A stretch of 64,000 bases of DNA from CAYMSF01 sp964392985 (GCA_964392985.1 CAYMSF010000019.1:3500-67499); one strand, 5' to 3'. Positions 1 through 8,522 are shown, counted from the first letter of the stretch. Notes: generated by a model not told the origin, from the sequence alone. Numbers and translations are program-made.

Positions 1-409
1 ACACGTCGGCATACTTGTCGGCGACCAGACCGGGGAAAGCGTCTGACTCACCGTTTAATAATCGCCATGCGGTGATGCCGGGAGGAATTTTTCCTTCCCG
101 CAGTATTTTAGCTTCACGGCATAGTTGTCGAAAAAGATCTGTTCCAACTGGAATTTTTGAAGCGCCAAATGAAAGAATCTTCACTCTTACCGGCGAATAC
201 GGATCGTATAGCCCGGCGCCGAGAACGGACTTATTGTCATCGAAAACAACCGCAATCTCTCCCGAAGCGCCGTCGCGGGAAATTTTTCCAATCGAATCTT
301 CAAACAGCCAGGGGTGTCCCCGACGCAAAGCCTGCGCGCCTTTAGTCTTAACTTTGACGGCAATTCTGTGCAATGAATCACCCCGTGGTAAATTATGCGG
401 CAATATCAT
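1..409 (-). CDS. RlmI-type 23S rRNA cytosine methyltransferase, N-terminal part (runs off left edge)
   Basis: The reading frame opens with ATG at 409, preceded by an AGGA ribosome site, and stays open to the window edge, giving about 136 residues. An N-terminal PUA-like region carries GHPWLFEDSIGKI and the LYDPYSPVRVKIL strand. It is followed by NGESDAFPGLVADKYADV, the signature that precedes the Rossmann methyltransferase domain in the RlmI/YccW (COG1092) family. That family methylates C5 of cytosine 1962 in 23S rRNA using S-adenosylmethionine. The catalytic domain lies outside the window, so the exact target cannot be judged. The family call is seen in sequence; the substrate is known only from E. 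coli RlmI. Other COG1092 members act on other rRNA positions. Confidence 0.8.
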   Translation of the reverse strand, partial: MILPHNLPRGDSLHRIAVKVKTKGAQALRRGHPWLFEDSIGKISRDGASGEIAVVFDDNKSVLGAGLYDPYSPVRVKILSFGASKIPVGTDLFRQLCREAKILREGKIPPGITAWRLLNGESDAFPGLVADKYADV

Positions 410-507
410 TCCAGTCCTGTAGATAGCGATGTTATGGTGTGTTGCATTTCGACAGGGTACAATCCGTGCGGTTGGCGCTCAAGGTTTGTTGTCGCGCTTT
501 GCCGGGA

Positions 508-1704
508 TTATTTTACAGCATCGTCAGGCTCAATGGCCGTAACAAATTCCGGACCATAGCCACCAGTTTCCAGCTTAACAATTTCTTTGATAAAGATAGT
601 TTTGATGGCATTACGTTCAGAGTTGATGCTAATATTTCCGGTTACGCCAGGGTAATTACTGATTTTATAAAGCCCTTTGCGGATATCGGAATCGAATACG
701 CTGTTTTTGACGGCTTCGGCGATAATTCCGACGGTATCATAGCCCTGAGCTTGACACAACGTTGGTTCAAGTCTTGTTTGCTGCTTAATTATGGCGAGAA
801 ATTTGCGAGTCTGTGGAGTGTCGTAACTTACGGCAAACATTGTACTGTAAAAACATTTTCCCGGCAAAGGCGAAATTTGTTCCAGGACAGACTTTTCATC
901 CCAGCCGTCGCCACCGAAAATACAACCGCGGTAGCCAAGTTCGCGGGCTTCCTTGATCATTGTAGCAGTCTCTTCCTGATATGCCGGAATGAAAATACCG
1001 TCAACGCCGGCATCCATAATTTTTTGTAATTGCGGAATAAATGTTTTAGCGTTGCGGTTATAACCTTCTTTGGCAACGACTTTGCCACCGTTTTCAGCGA
1101 TTGAATCGCAGGTGGCTTTGCCGAGGTCACGGCTGTAGGTGCCGTCCTCATCCATATTCAGCATCACGCCGATTTTCGTCAACTTTTTATGTTTGACGGC
1201 GTAATGTCCGAGAATCTTGCCCTGATAGGAATCAGAGAAACAACTGCGGAAAACATATTCGTTACGCTCTGTAATCAAATCATTCGTAGCCGTTGGCGCT
1301 ACCACGGTGATCTTATACTTTTCCGCGTCGGCCTTCAACGATAACGTTGATGCGGTGGAATAGGCTCCGATAACGATATAAATCTTGCTGTCGGCCATTT
1401 TTCGCATGGCAACAGCGGTCTTATTGGCCTTGCTTTCGTTGTCCAGCAAGGTCAGTTTCAGCTTTCTGCCTTCGATTCCGCCGGCCTTGTTGATTTCATC
1501 AATCTTAAGGTTAATACCATAGAGCAACTCTTTGCCGTAGCTTTTAAACTCTCCGCTCATTGGCAGGATTGCGCCGATATTTACAGCTTTAGGTTCCGTT
1601 AGCGACGGCAATGTCTTTGGTGGCGGTAGAACGGTGCAGCCGCAGATAAATATTAATAATGCAGAAAGCGACTGTAAATAGAACAAAAATTTCAATGACT
1701 TCAT
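508..1704 (-). CDS. Branched-chain amino acid ABC transporter-type substrate-binding lipoprotein
   Basis: This 398-residue protein has a lipoprotein signal: hydrophobic residues 4-20 and the lipobox ICGC, with Cys23 as the lipidated residue. The start at 1704 is preferred over upstream in-frame codons because AAGGAGA precedes it and the signal peptide begins there. The mature part matches the Leu/Ile/Val-binding (Peripla_BP_6) family. It has the opening AILPMSGEFKSYGKELLYG, then INKAGGIEGRKLKL, and in lobe two FVTAIEP near the C-terminus. Such proteins bind amino acids, amides or small acids in the periplasm and pass them to a Liv-type ABC permease. No permease or ATPase gene is adjacent, so it is an orphan here or acts as a sensor. 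The ligand cannot be predicted. A 171-bp gap separates it from thiC upstream and presumably holds its own promoter. Confidence 0.85.
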   Translation of the reverse strand: MKSLKFLFYLQSLSALLIFICGCTVLPPPKTLPSLTEPKAVNIGAILPMSGEFKSYGKELLYGINLKIDEINKAGGIEGRKLKLTLLDNESKANKTAVAMRKMADSKIYIVIGAYSTASTLSLKADAEKYKITVVAPTATNDLITERNEYVFRSCFSDSYQGKILGHYAVKHKKLTKIGVMLNMDEDGTYSRDLGKATCDSIAENGGKVVAKEGYNRNAKTFIPQLQKIMDAGVDGIFIPAYQEETATMIKEARELGYRGCIFGGDGWDEKSVLEQISPLPGKCFYSTMFAVSYDTPQTRKFLAIIKQQTRLEPTLCQAQGYDTVGIIAEAVKNSVFDSDIRKGLYKISNYPGVTGNISINSERNAIKTIFIKEIVKLETGGYGPEFVTAIEPDDAVK

Positions 1705-1875
1705 GTTTCGTCTCCTTGGAAAAACCGTTATTGATTTCATTGCATACATCGCAGTCTTACAGCTTCTTGCGTTTTTAACATAACAATATAACAATATCAC
1801 ATCTTTATAACAATTACAAAAAACACCGGTAATAATGCAAAAAATTTTTTTGTCAGGATAGAAAACAGTTGAAAT

Positions 1876-3174
1876 TTACAAATCACGACTGACGCGCATT
1901 GAACAAAAATCCGGACCGCACATGGTACAGAAATGGTCACCCTTGTGTTCCGTATCTTTATCCTGATTCATTTCCGCCATGGCCTGGTTGCGGAATTCTC
2001 TGGCCCGTTCCGGGTCAAGCGCCAGTTCAAACTGTTTTTCCCAGTCAAAATCTGCTCTGGCACGGCTGATGGCGTCATCACGATCGCGGGCTCCGGGAAG
2101 TTTTCTGGCGACATCGGCGGCGTGGGCCGCGATTTTATAGGCGATTACACCATTTCTGACATCTTCACTGTTCGGTAAACCGAGATGTTCCTTGGGGGTT
2201 ACATAGCAAAGCATGGCAGCGCCATAGAAAGCGCCCATAGTCGCGCCGATGGCGCTGGTAATGTGGTCATAGCCCGGGGCACAATCAATAACTACCGGAC
2301 CGAGAATGTAAAATGGGGCTCCAGCGCAAATTTCATCTTCTTTCTTCATATTCATTTCAATTTGATCAAATGGGACGTGTCCCGGGCCTTCAACCATTGC
2401 CTGCACTCCGGCGTTACGACAACGGGCAACCAGTTCTCCCAAAACGGCAAGTTCGGCAAATTGGGCTTCATCAGACGCGTCGGCGAGGCAACCGGGCCTT
2501 AGTCCGTCGCCAAGAGACAACGTAACGTCATATTGGGCGCAAATTTCCAGTATGCTGTCAAAATTAGTATAAAAAGGGTTTTCCTGTTGATGTTCCTGCA
2601 TCCATTTGGCGAGAATGGCGCCGCCGCGACTGACAATTCTCAGCATTCTTTTCTTTGCCATTGGAATATGACTGCGGAGTAAACCGGCGTGAATAGTCAT
2701 ATAGTCAACGCCTTGCTCCGCCTGCTCCCGGATTACTTCCAGAATCAACTCCCCGGAAAGTTTATTGGCGCCGCCAACTTTGGCGAGAGCTTCATAGACT
2801 GGCACTGTGCCGATTGGAACGGTGCTGTTGGCAATAATCGTCTGACGGATATTGACAATATTGGCGCCGGTACTTAAATCCATTACGGTATCAGCGCCAT
2901 ACTTCAAAGCGGCGTGTAATTTTTCCAATTCCTGTTTCGGGCAGCTCGAAAGAGACGAATTGCCGATATTGGCGTTGATTTTAGTGCAGAGTGATTTGCC
3001 GATGCCGATGGGACTTAAAGATGAATGACGAATATTTGCCGGAATGACAATTGTGCCGGCGGCAACCTCTGCCCGGATTGATTCAGGGGTACGCTTTTCT
3101 TTATCTGCCACGGTTAGCATTGCCGTCGTAATCTCTCCGGCTTTAGCCCGGGCGGATTGAGTGATATTATTCAC
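1876..3174 (-). CDS. thiC: Phosphomethylpyrimidine synthase ThiC
   Basis: ThiC converts aminoimidazole ribotide to 4-amino-5-hydroxymethyl-2-methylpyrimidine phosphate, the pyrimidine branch of thiamin synthesis. It is a radical SAM enzyme with a C-terminal 4Fe-4S cluster. The protein has 432 residues, the short form common in anaerobes. It shows GADTVMDLSTG, the PVYEALAKVGG region, VEGPGHVPFDQIEMN, and the terminal motif C416-x2-C419-x4-C424 (CTMCGPDFC). The start codon is GTG, lying in a GTGA overlap with the waaA stop codon, with GGAG eight bases upstream. Translation is therefore probably coupled to waaA. No TPP riboswitch is visible because the gene has no leader of its own. No other thi gene is in the window. 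Identification is very secure. Confidence 0.97.
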   Translation of the reverse strand: MNNITQSARAKAGEITTAMLTVADKEKRTPESIRAEVAAGTIVIPANIRHSSLSPIGIGKSLCTKINANIGNSSLSSCPKQELEKLHAALKYGADTVMDLSTGANIVNIRQTIIANSTVPIGTVPVYEALAKVGGANKLSGELILEVIREQAEQGVDYMTIHAGLLRSHIPMAKKRMLRIVSRGGAILAKWMQEHQQENPFYTNFDSILEICAQYDVTLSLGDGLRPGCLADASDEAQFAELAVLGELVARCRNAGVQAMVEGPGHVPFDQIEMNMKKEDEICAGAPFYILGPVVIDCAPGYDHITSAIGATMGAFYGAAMLCYVTPKEHLGLPNSEDVRNGVIAYKIAAHAADVARKLPGARDRDDAISRARADFDWEKQFELALDPERAREFRNQAMAEMNQDKDTEHKGDHFCTMCGPDFCSMRVSRDL

Positions 3175-4442
3175 AATAATTTCTCCAGTGAGTTGATGGT
3201 TTGAATTACTGCGCCGCGATGTTCGGTAATGGCCGCGAAGGCATTGGCGCCAAGTCTTTGTTGTTGTTCAGGGTCATTAAATAATGTACGAATTGCTGGC
3301 GCCAAGTCATCATCATTTTCAACCGTCAACAACGCCTGATGTTTTGTCAGCGTATCCATGACAAAACGAAAATTTTTCAGAGTTGCCCCGGTGATAATGG
3401 GTTTGGCGAGCAAGGCCGGTTCTATCAAATTATGTCCTTCATCGTGTCCGGCAAGGCTTTTGCCCATAATGACGGCATCAGATTGACGGATGAATGAGAG
3501 CATTTCGCCAGTAGTATCGGCAAGCAGGCAATCCGCATTTTCCGGGTTTGCCGCTGCTGTCCGGCGCGCAAAGGTAATGTCCACTCTTTTCAACATGGCG
3601 GCAATTTCCTGACCGCGTTCGGCGTGTCGCGGAATAATCACCAGCTTCACGTCACGGTGTTCCTTGCGCAACTTCAGCCAGGCACCGGCAATTAATTCCT
3701 CTTCGCCCGGATGCGTACTCGCCGCCAGCAAAACGCGGAATGGCGTACTGCCAAAATAGCGGCAAAGGTCAATCTCCGGCAGGTTTTCCGGGATAGGCTG
3801 GTCAAATTTCATATTTCCGCAGACGGTCAACGGGGCATCCGGCGCGACTTTGCAGTAGCGTTGCCGGTCAAGTTCAGTCTGAACACAGATGAGATTGAAT
3901 TTTTCCAGTAACGGACGGAAGAAAATGCGGAAACGGTAATAACCGCGGGATGATTTATCCGACATTCTGGCATTTACGAGCGCCAACTTTGCTCCGCGTC
4001 TTACGGCTTCGCTGATCATTTCCGGCCAGATTTCCGTTTCCAGAATTACCAGCATCGAGGGTTTTAATAAAGAAAAGACCCGGCGGACTATAAAGATCAG
4101 GTCAATCGGGGAAAAAAATACGACAACATTTTCCGGCGCTTTTTCCATTGCCAGCGCCTGACCGGTAGTTGTGGTCGTGGACAAAACAAATTTGCGTTCA
4201 GGGTGAAGTTCCTGCCATTTTTTCAGCAGAGACAGTGCCACCATCGTTTCGCCGACACTGACCGCATGAATCCATACTGCGCCGTGAGAAGAACGTAACG
4301 CTTCACGTTTCTCCTTGGAAAATATTGCGAAGCGTTCAGCAAATGTCCGTTTCTGTCCCGGGCGCCGGATAAGTTTAATGACAATGCCGGGAATAAACAG
4401 CAGAAATATCAGCGGAAACAGTAAATTATAAAACAACAGCAT
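3171..4442 (-). CDS. waaA: 3-deoxy-D-manno-octulosonic acid (Kdo) transferase WaaA
   Basis: WaaA transfers Kdo from CMP-Kdo to lipid A precursor at the cytoplasmic face of the inner membrane, so the cell makes lipopolysaccharide. The 423-residue length matches the GT30 family. An N-terminal membrane anchor covers about residues 2-25. It is followed by IHAVSVGET, in which Glu65 corresponds to the catalytic glutamate. Further family landmarks are VILETEIWPEMI, LVNARMSDKS, LLAASTHPGEEELI and the CMP-Kdo binding stretch GHNLIEPALLAKPI. The gene sits 28 bp after glmS and overlaps thiC by four bases, so the three genes form one operon. Co-transcription with glmS makes sense, since both feed the envelope. 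Whether it adds one or two Kdo residues cannot be told from sequence. Confidence 0.95.
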   Translation of the reverse strand: MLLFYNLLFPLIFLLFIPGIVIKLIRRPGQKRTFAERFAIFSKEKREALRSSHGAVWIHAVSVGETMVALSLLKKWQELHPERKFVLSTTTTTGQALAMEKAPENVVVFFSPIDLIFIVRRVFSLLKPSMLVILETEIWPEMISEAVRRGAKLALVNARMSDKSSRGYYRFRIFFRPLLEKFNLICVQTELDRQRYCKVAPDAPLTVCGNMKFDQPIPENLPEIDLCRYFGSTPFRVLLAASTHPGEEELIAGAWLKLRKEHRDVKLVIIPRHAERGQEIAAMLKRVDITFARRTAAANPENADCLLADTTGEMLSFIRQSDAVIMGKSLAGHDEGHNLIEPALLAKPIITGATLKNFRFVMDTLTKHQALLTVENDDDLAPAIRTLFNDPEQQQRLGANAFAAITEHRGAVIQTINSLEKLL

Positions 4443-4470
4443 TCTTTTTCTCTTATTTTGTCGCGACGGG

Positions 4471-6318
4471 CTATTCTACTGTAACACTTTTTGCCAGATT
4501 GCGCGGCTGGTCTATTTCACAACCGCGTTCGCGGGCAATATAGTATGAAAGCAACTGCAGCGCGACAACTGTCGGCAGTGGCGCCGTAAACTGTGAACAC
4601 GGTGGCAGCCAGATGATATCTTCGGCGACATCTTTGACTTCTTTATCGCCTTCTGTCGCGGTGATGATGACGGGTGAATGTCTGGCATGACATTCTTGAA
4701 TATTGCCGAGAATTTTATCTTTGCCGGGGATATCATTCGCGAGCGCAAGTACAGGAACTTTAGCTTCCAGCAGGGCAATCGGTCCATGTTTCAGTTCGGC
4801 GGCGTGATAACCTTCGGCATGAATGTAACTGATTTCTTTGAGTTTTAACGCTCCTTCCAGGGCGACCGGATAGAGGCAACCGCGTCCGATGAAGAAAAAG
4901 TCTTCGGCGCGAGCATATTTTTTTGCAATATTTTCAATTTCGCTTTTACGCTCCAGAACTTGACGAATTAAATCAGGAATTCTGTTAACATCATCAATAA
5001 TCCTCAATCCATCCTCACGGGACAGTCTGCGGTTACGGCCGAATAACAGCGCCATCATCAATAATACAGTTACCTGACAGGTGAAAGCCTTTGTTGATGC
5101 AACGCCGATTTCCGGACCGGCGTGAAGGTAAATACCGCGCCCGGCTTCACGGGCAATCGTAGAACCGACAACATTGCATATTGACACAACCGTAGCACCT
5201 TTTGTCGCAGCCTCGCGTACTGCCGCAAGTGTATCGGCAGTTTCTCCTGACTGGCTGATCGGTATCACCAGTGAATTCGGTTCAATAATCGGATTCCGGT
5301 AGCGGAATTCCGCCGCCTGTTCAATCTCCACCGGTATTCCGGCAAGCTCTTCAAAGAAATAACGTCCGACCATTCCGGCATGCATGCTGGTGCCGCAGGC
5401 GGCGATAATTATCCTGCTGACCTGCGCCAGATCTTTTGATGTCATATTTAAACCAGAGAATACTGAGGTGACAGTATTCCGGTCCAGACGGCCGCGAATA
5501 GAATTGCTGACGGCATCGGGTTGTTCGCAAATTTCCTTCAGCATAAAATGTTCGTAGCCACTTTTTTCTGCTGCTTCCGGGGACCAGTCAATATTGGCAA
5601 TTTCGCGGGCGACGGGAATATTTTCAATATTTCTTATATCAATATCAGTGGCGGTAATTCTGGCCACGTCATGATCGTTGAGGTAAATCACCCGGCGGGT
5701 ATATGCCGCCAGGGCGGCGATGTCACTGGCAACGAAGGTTTCATTTTCGCCGACACCGATAACCAGCGGGCTGCCTTGGCGGGCGACAATAATTGTTCCA
5801 GGAGCGTCTTCGGCAATGACAGCCAGACCGTAAGTGCCCTTGACTCGCTTTAAGGCCGCCGCGACAGCGCTGAACAGATCACCTTCGTAGCACTCGGAAA
5901 TCAGATGTGCCAGCACTTCGGTATCGGTTTCAGAAACAAATTTGCGTCCTTTTTCCTGCAGATGGGCACGTAAGCTGGCATAATTCTCAATGATGCCGTT
6001 ATGGACTATGGCAAAACGACCGGAATCATCACAATGCGGATGAGCATTCGGTACCGTCGGCGGTCCGTGTGTCGCCCAACGGGTATGGGCAATGCCGACT
6101 GTCGCAGTCGTTGCAAGTTCAGGTCCCAATTCCTGGACGATTTTGATTTCCAGCTCTTTACTGACTTTGCCGATGGCCTTGATAACTTTTATTGCTGGTT
6201 GCTCAAGCAAGGCGATACCTGCCGAGTCGTAACCACGGTATTCCAATCGCTTTAATCCGTCAACAAGAGTTCTTACCAGATTGCGTTTACTGCCAGCATA
6301 ACCTACTATTCCACACAT
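4471..6318 (-). CDS. glmS: Glutamine-fructose-6-phosphate aminotransferase GlmS
   Basis: GlmS makes glucosamine 6-phosphate from fructose 6-phosphate and glutamine, the first step to UDP-GlcNAc for peptidoglycan and LPS. The start at 6318 is chosen because the class II amidotransferase nucleophile Cys2 must directly follow the initiator Met (MCGIVGYAG), and AAGGAG lies just upstream. This gives 615 residues, the usual length. The amidotransferase half shows TRWATHGPPTVPNAHPH and HNGIIENY. Two SIS domains follow (IIAACGTSMHAG, SQSGETADTLAAVREA, STKAFTCQVTVL, then FFIGRGCLYPVALEGALKLKEISYIHAEGY), and the protein ends in the conserved AKSVTVE. It is the first gene of the glmS-waaA-thiC operon. 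The leader contains an attenuator-like structure (separate entry). No glmS ribozyme was recognised. Confidence 0.97.
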   Translation of the reverse strand: MCGIVGYAGSKRNLVRTLVDGLKRLEYRGYDSAGIALLEQPAIKVIKAIGKVSKELEIKIVQELGPELATTATVGIAHTRWATHGPPTVPNAHPHCDDSGRFAIVHNGIIENYASLRAHLQEKGRKFVSETDTEVLAHLISECYEGDLFSAVAAALKRVKGTYGLAVIAEDAPGTIIVARQGSPLVIGVGENETFVASDIAALAAYTRRVIYLNDHDVARITATDIDIRNIENIPVAREIANIDWSPEAAEKSGYEHFMLKEICEQPDAVSNSIRGRLDRNTVTSVFSGLNMTSKDLAQVSRIIIAACGTSMHAGMVGRYFFEELAGIPVEIEQAAEFRYRNPIIEPNSLVIPISQSGETADTLAAVREAATKGATVVSICNVVGSTIAREAGRGIYLHAGPEIGVASTKAFTCQVTVLLMMALLFGRNRRLSREDGLRIIDDVNRIPDLIRQVLERKSEIENIAKKYARAEDFFFIGRGCLYPVALEGALKLKEISYIHAEGYHAAELKHGPIALLEAKVPVLALANDIPGKDKILGNIQECHARHSPVIITATEGDKEVKDVAEDIIWLPPCSQFTAPLPTVVALQLLSYYIARERGCEIDQPRNLAKSVTVE

Positions 6319-6337
6319 TTTAAGGCTCCTTGAAATT

Positions 6338-6390
6338 AAAAAAAGCTCTCTAAATGTAATGCCTGAAACCTCTTTTAGCAAGAGCTTCAG
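6338..6390 (-). promoter_or_regulatory. Attenuator-like alternative hairpins in the glmS leader
   Basis: Read on the minus strand, the glmS leader can form a long hairpin between CTGAAGCTCTT and AAGAGGTTTCAG (positions 6390-6363). Alternatively, AAGCTCT (6387-6381) can pair with AGAGCTT (6349-6343), which is immediately followed by a seven-T run (6344-6338). The two structures use the same AAGCTCT strand, so they exclude each other. That is the layout of a terminator/antiterminator switch about 20 nt before the glmS ribosome site. The pairing is seen in sequence; the regulatory role is inference. Confidence 0.4.
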
Positions 6391-6505
6391 CTAAAATCCG
6401 GGCATATTTTCTCAATATACAGCCAGGCAAAGTTCTATATTTTAAAAGCGCGTATTGTTTAGACTTGATAACTTTTATGTTCCCTTTTGGCATATTCAAT
6501 TATTG

Positions 6506-6551
6506 TTGACAAAATTGTAACGACACATTGTCGCATTGACAAAAATGTAAC
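6506..6551 (+). promoter_or_regulatory. Paired activator-type sites upstream of the secretin operon
   Basis: Two related 16-mers, TTGACAAAATTGTAAC (6506-6521) and TTGACAAAAATGTAAC (6536-6551), lie 30 bp apart, about three helical turns. Between them is a small inverted repeat, CGACA-CAT-TGTCG (6521-6533). The pair sits roughly 100 bp upstream of the sigma-54-type promoter at 6640, the usual distance for an enhancer-binding protein. A closely related pair occurs upstream of the sigma-54 activator gene at 33.36 kb. The TTGACA cores could also be read as sigma-70 -35 boxes, but no good -10 box follows at 16-18 bp. Confidence 0.5.
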
Positions 6552-6639
6552 AATAGAGAAAGGTAAACTGCATGATTAATGAAGCCACAAAAAACATAAA
6601 ATGCTTATGATTAATTATTTACATATATTAATACAATAG

Positions 6640-6657
6640 TTGGCATTGTAATTGCTT
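6640..6657 (+). promoter_or_regulatory. Sigma-54 (-24/-12) type promoter of the secretin operon
   Basis: TTGGCATTGTAATTGCTT matches the RpoN consensus TGGCA-N6-TTGC, with the required ten bases between the GG of the -24 element and the GC of the -12 element. Transcription would start near 6668-6670, leaving a leader of about 225 nt before the first secretin gene. A GAF-AAA+-Fis activator of this promoter class is encoded at 33358-34890. The match is seen directly; its use in the cell is inferred. Confidence 0.6.
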
Positions 6658-6714
6658 AAAAGGTTTTGTCTTCAGTGAATTTGTCAACGGAACCAATTTA
6701 AAGTGAGGTATACT

Positions 6715-6744
6715 ATGCGACAACAACAAAACAGTTTAATGTAA
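6715..6744 (+). CDS. Possible nine-residue leader peptide MRQQQNSLM
   Basis: An ATG at 6715 is preceded by GAGG with a six-base spacer, a convincing ribosome site for so short a frame. The frame reads MRQQQNSLM and stops at TAA (6742-6744). The stop codon falls inside the first strand of the outer stem of the hairpin at 6741-6796. A ribosome terminating there would block that stem. Three consecutive Gln codons (CAA) are notable and could make translation sensitive to charged glutamine tRNA. Translation is not proven; a chance frame of this size is possible. Confidence 0.35.
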   Translation: MRQQQNSLM

Positions 6745-6824
6745 GGTGCGGAATGCCGGAGATCACCCCCTTTCCCGGCATTCCGACAACCCTTACAAGA
6801 GCGGGAATCCCGGCATCGGGATTC
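6741..6824 (+). other. Tandem hairpins in the 5' leader of the secretin operon
   Basis: Hairpin 1 has an inner 11-bp perfect stem, CGGAATGCCGG (6749-6759) with CCGGCATTCCG (6775-6785). An outer six-bp stem is formed by GTAAGG (6741-6746) and CCTTAC (6791-6796). Hairpin 2 has an 8-bp perfect stem, GAATCCCG (6805-6812) with CGGGATTC (6817-6824), and a GCAT loop. Neither is followed by a T run, so they are not ordinary terminators. They could stabilise the mRNA, bind a protein, or act with the leader peptide. The ribosome site AAGGAA of the first secretin gene lies about 60 nt further on. Confidence 0.6.
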
Positions 6825-6893
6825 AGAATGTAGTTATATGATAATTAAGTTTTAAGTAGTTGAAACCAAATAAATAAGTTAAAAAAGGAAAAG

Positions 6894-8477
6894 ATGAAAA
6901 CAATATTTAAGACAGTATTGTTGTTGCTGATGGCGTTATGCTTCAGCGTACAGGCGGAAAAAGTAAAGAAACTTCGATTAAATCAGGATGATGCGCAGTC
7001 GTTCCTGGTCTCAAAGACCTACGAATTGAAGCACACCCGGGCATGTGATATTGCCCCGTTCGTCGAAGGCGCGGTAAAACGCTATAACGTTGACTCCAAT
7101 GTTCAGCGGCTTGACTTTAAAGCCGGCGGCAAGGAGATTCTGGTAGTCAGTACCGGCGTGGATATGATGCCTTATATTGACGACATGATTGCCAAGGTTG
7201 ACATTCCCGGGGTAAAAGATGTTTCCGGTTCCGTTGTTGAAGGAACCGGGATCAGCCGTTTTGCCTATTATCCTAAAAATCGTGCAACAAAAGATATGTT
7301 GAAGGTTTTGCGGAATAATGTACTGCCTGGCAATAGTGCAGTATTTCTTGATGAAAGCGTTTCGATGTTGTATTGGAAATGTTCAAAATCCGATGGCGAC
7401 ATGGTGATGCGTTGGATTAACGAGCTTGACCGTCCGGTACCGCAGGTACAGGTGAAGATGCGGGTGTATGAAGTTCGCGACAGCGATCTGACTGATATCG
7501 GTATCAATTATATTGCCTGGAAAAACGGACCGGGTATGGACTTGTTCGGCGCCGGGCTTGAAGCCATCAGCCTTTCCGGCTGGGACGAAGTTGTTAAAGC
7601 TGCCGCCTTCCAGGGAGCAAACGTCATGAGCCAGGCCAGTTGGGCATGGGGCGGTTTCTTCTGCGCGCCGCAGTTTGATTTCAGCTTTGTCCGGATGCTT
7701 GCCCAGGACGGTAAAGCCAGAATTGCTGATTCCGGCAGTTTGACGGTTGTAAACGATTTTGACAACTCATATTCCATTAAATTTACTCCGGATTTTCAGA
7801 ATATCATCAAAACGCCGGATACTGACCAGATGAGCGTTGAACCCAGTTCACCGTCAATCTTTGAAATGACGATCAACCAGCCGGTAATCTGTTTCAAAGG
7901 CGCTGGTAACACTGTAACAGAATCTGCAGACGACCGGCGTTATGACGAAGAGAAAGCGTCAACGACTGAAGGAACAATTATGTTCAACTATTTTGTTTCT
8001 AAAGCTGATCCGGTTGAACGCAATAACTTTGGACAGGAACTTTATCAGACGATGAACGCTTCGTCAAATCTGACATTGGCCGTTGGTAATGAACGTTTAC
8101 TGGCAACCTGGAAAAAGGAATATGACACAGAGCAGACCATTGGTATGCCATTCCTTTCCGACATTCCGATATTAAAATATCTCTTTGGCACAACGACGAA
8201 AATTAAGTCCACCAATTATTACTTCGTCACCGTCAAAGCGGAATGGGTCATGCCGGATGCAGAACTCGCCGGATGGGCAGGTAAATTACTGTCTCAGGAA
8301 ATGCTGATTAAAAAACCCGCAGATAAAACTGCAACTGTAGCTGCAGCACCTGTCGCTCCGGTAGCGGCACCAGCTCCTGCGGCTCCGTCTGCTCCAGTAG
8401 TACCACCAGCGACACCGGCAGTTCCGGCAACTCCTGCCGCTCCGGTAGCAGTCGCTCCGGCTGCCGCAGCTAAATAA
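6894..8477 (+). CDS. Secretin-like outer-membrane/periplasmic protein, paralogue 1
   Basis: This 527-residue protein has a signal peptide (about residues 1-22, ending VQA). Residues about 30-110 (SKTYELKHTRACDIAPFVEGAV) resemble the N-domain ring modules of secretins. A central block contains VQVKMRVYEVRDSDLTDIGINY. Near residues 415-432, TIGMPFLSDIPILKYLFG is the loop signature at the end of the secretin beta-barrel domain. The last 55 residues are almost entirely Ala, Pro and Val, a low-complexity tail. Secretins form the outer-membrane pore of type II secretion or type IV pilus machines; PilQ/GspD-like proteins occur in PVC bacteria. It is the first gene of a two-gene operon with the larger paralogue 45 bp downstream. 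Ribosome site AAGGAA. The pore role is inferred; assembly partners such as GspE or PilT are not in the window. Confidence 0.7.
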   Translation: MKTIFKTVLLLLMALCFSVQAEKVKKLRLNQDDAQSFLVSKTYELKHTRACDIAPFVEGAVKRYNVDSNVQRLDFKAGGKEILVVSTGVDMMPYIDDMIAKVDIPGVKDVSGSVVEGTGISRFAYYPKNRATKDMLKVLRNNVLPGNSAVFLDESVSMLYWKCSKSDGDMVMRWINELDRPVPQVQVKMRVYEVRDSDLTDIGINYIAWKNGPGMDLFGAGLEAISLSGWDEVVKAAAFQGANVMSQASWAWGGFFCAPQFDFSFVRMLAQDGKARIADSGSLTVVNDFDNSYSIKFTPDFQNIIKTPDTDQMSVEPSSPSIFEMTINQPVICFKGAGNTVTESADDRRYDEEKASTTEGTIMFNYFVSKADPVERNNFGQELYQTMNASSNLTLAVGNERLLATWKKEYDTEQTIGMPFLSDIPILKYLFGTTTKIKSTNYYFVTVKAEWVMPDAELAGWAGKLLSQEMLIKKPADKTATVAAAPVAPVAAPAPAAPSAPVVPPATPAVPATPAAPVAVAPAAAAK

Positions 8478-8522
8478 CTGAAAGCGAGAGAAACTAAAAT
8501 GACAATAAAGGAGAACATAAAA

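Noticed and set aside
439..1029. Long open frame on the plus strand
   Set aside because: It lies antisense within the substrate-binding lipoprotein gene, whose motifs and signal peptide are clear, and its own product has no family features.
3160..3180. TPP riboswitch expected before thiC
   Set aside because: thiC overlaps waaA, so there is no leader; none of the conserved thi-box elements was seen.
6319..6400. glmS ribozyme
   Set aside because: The leader is too short and lacks the conserved core; only a simple pair of alternative hairpins is present.
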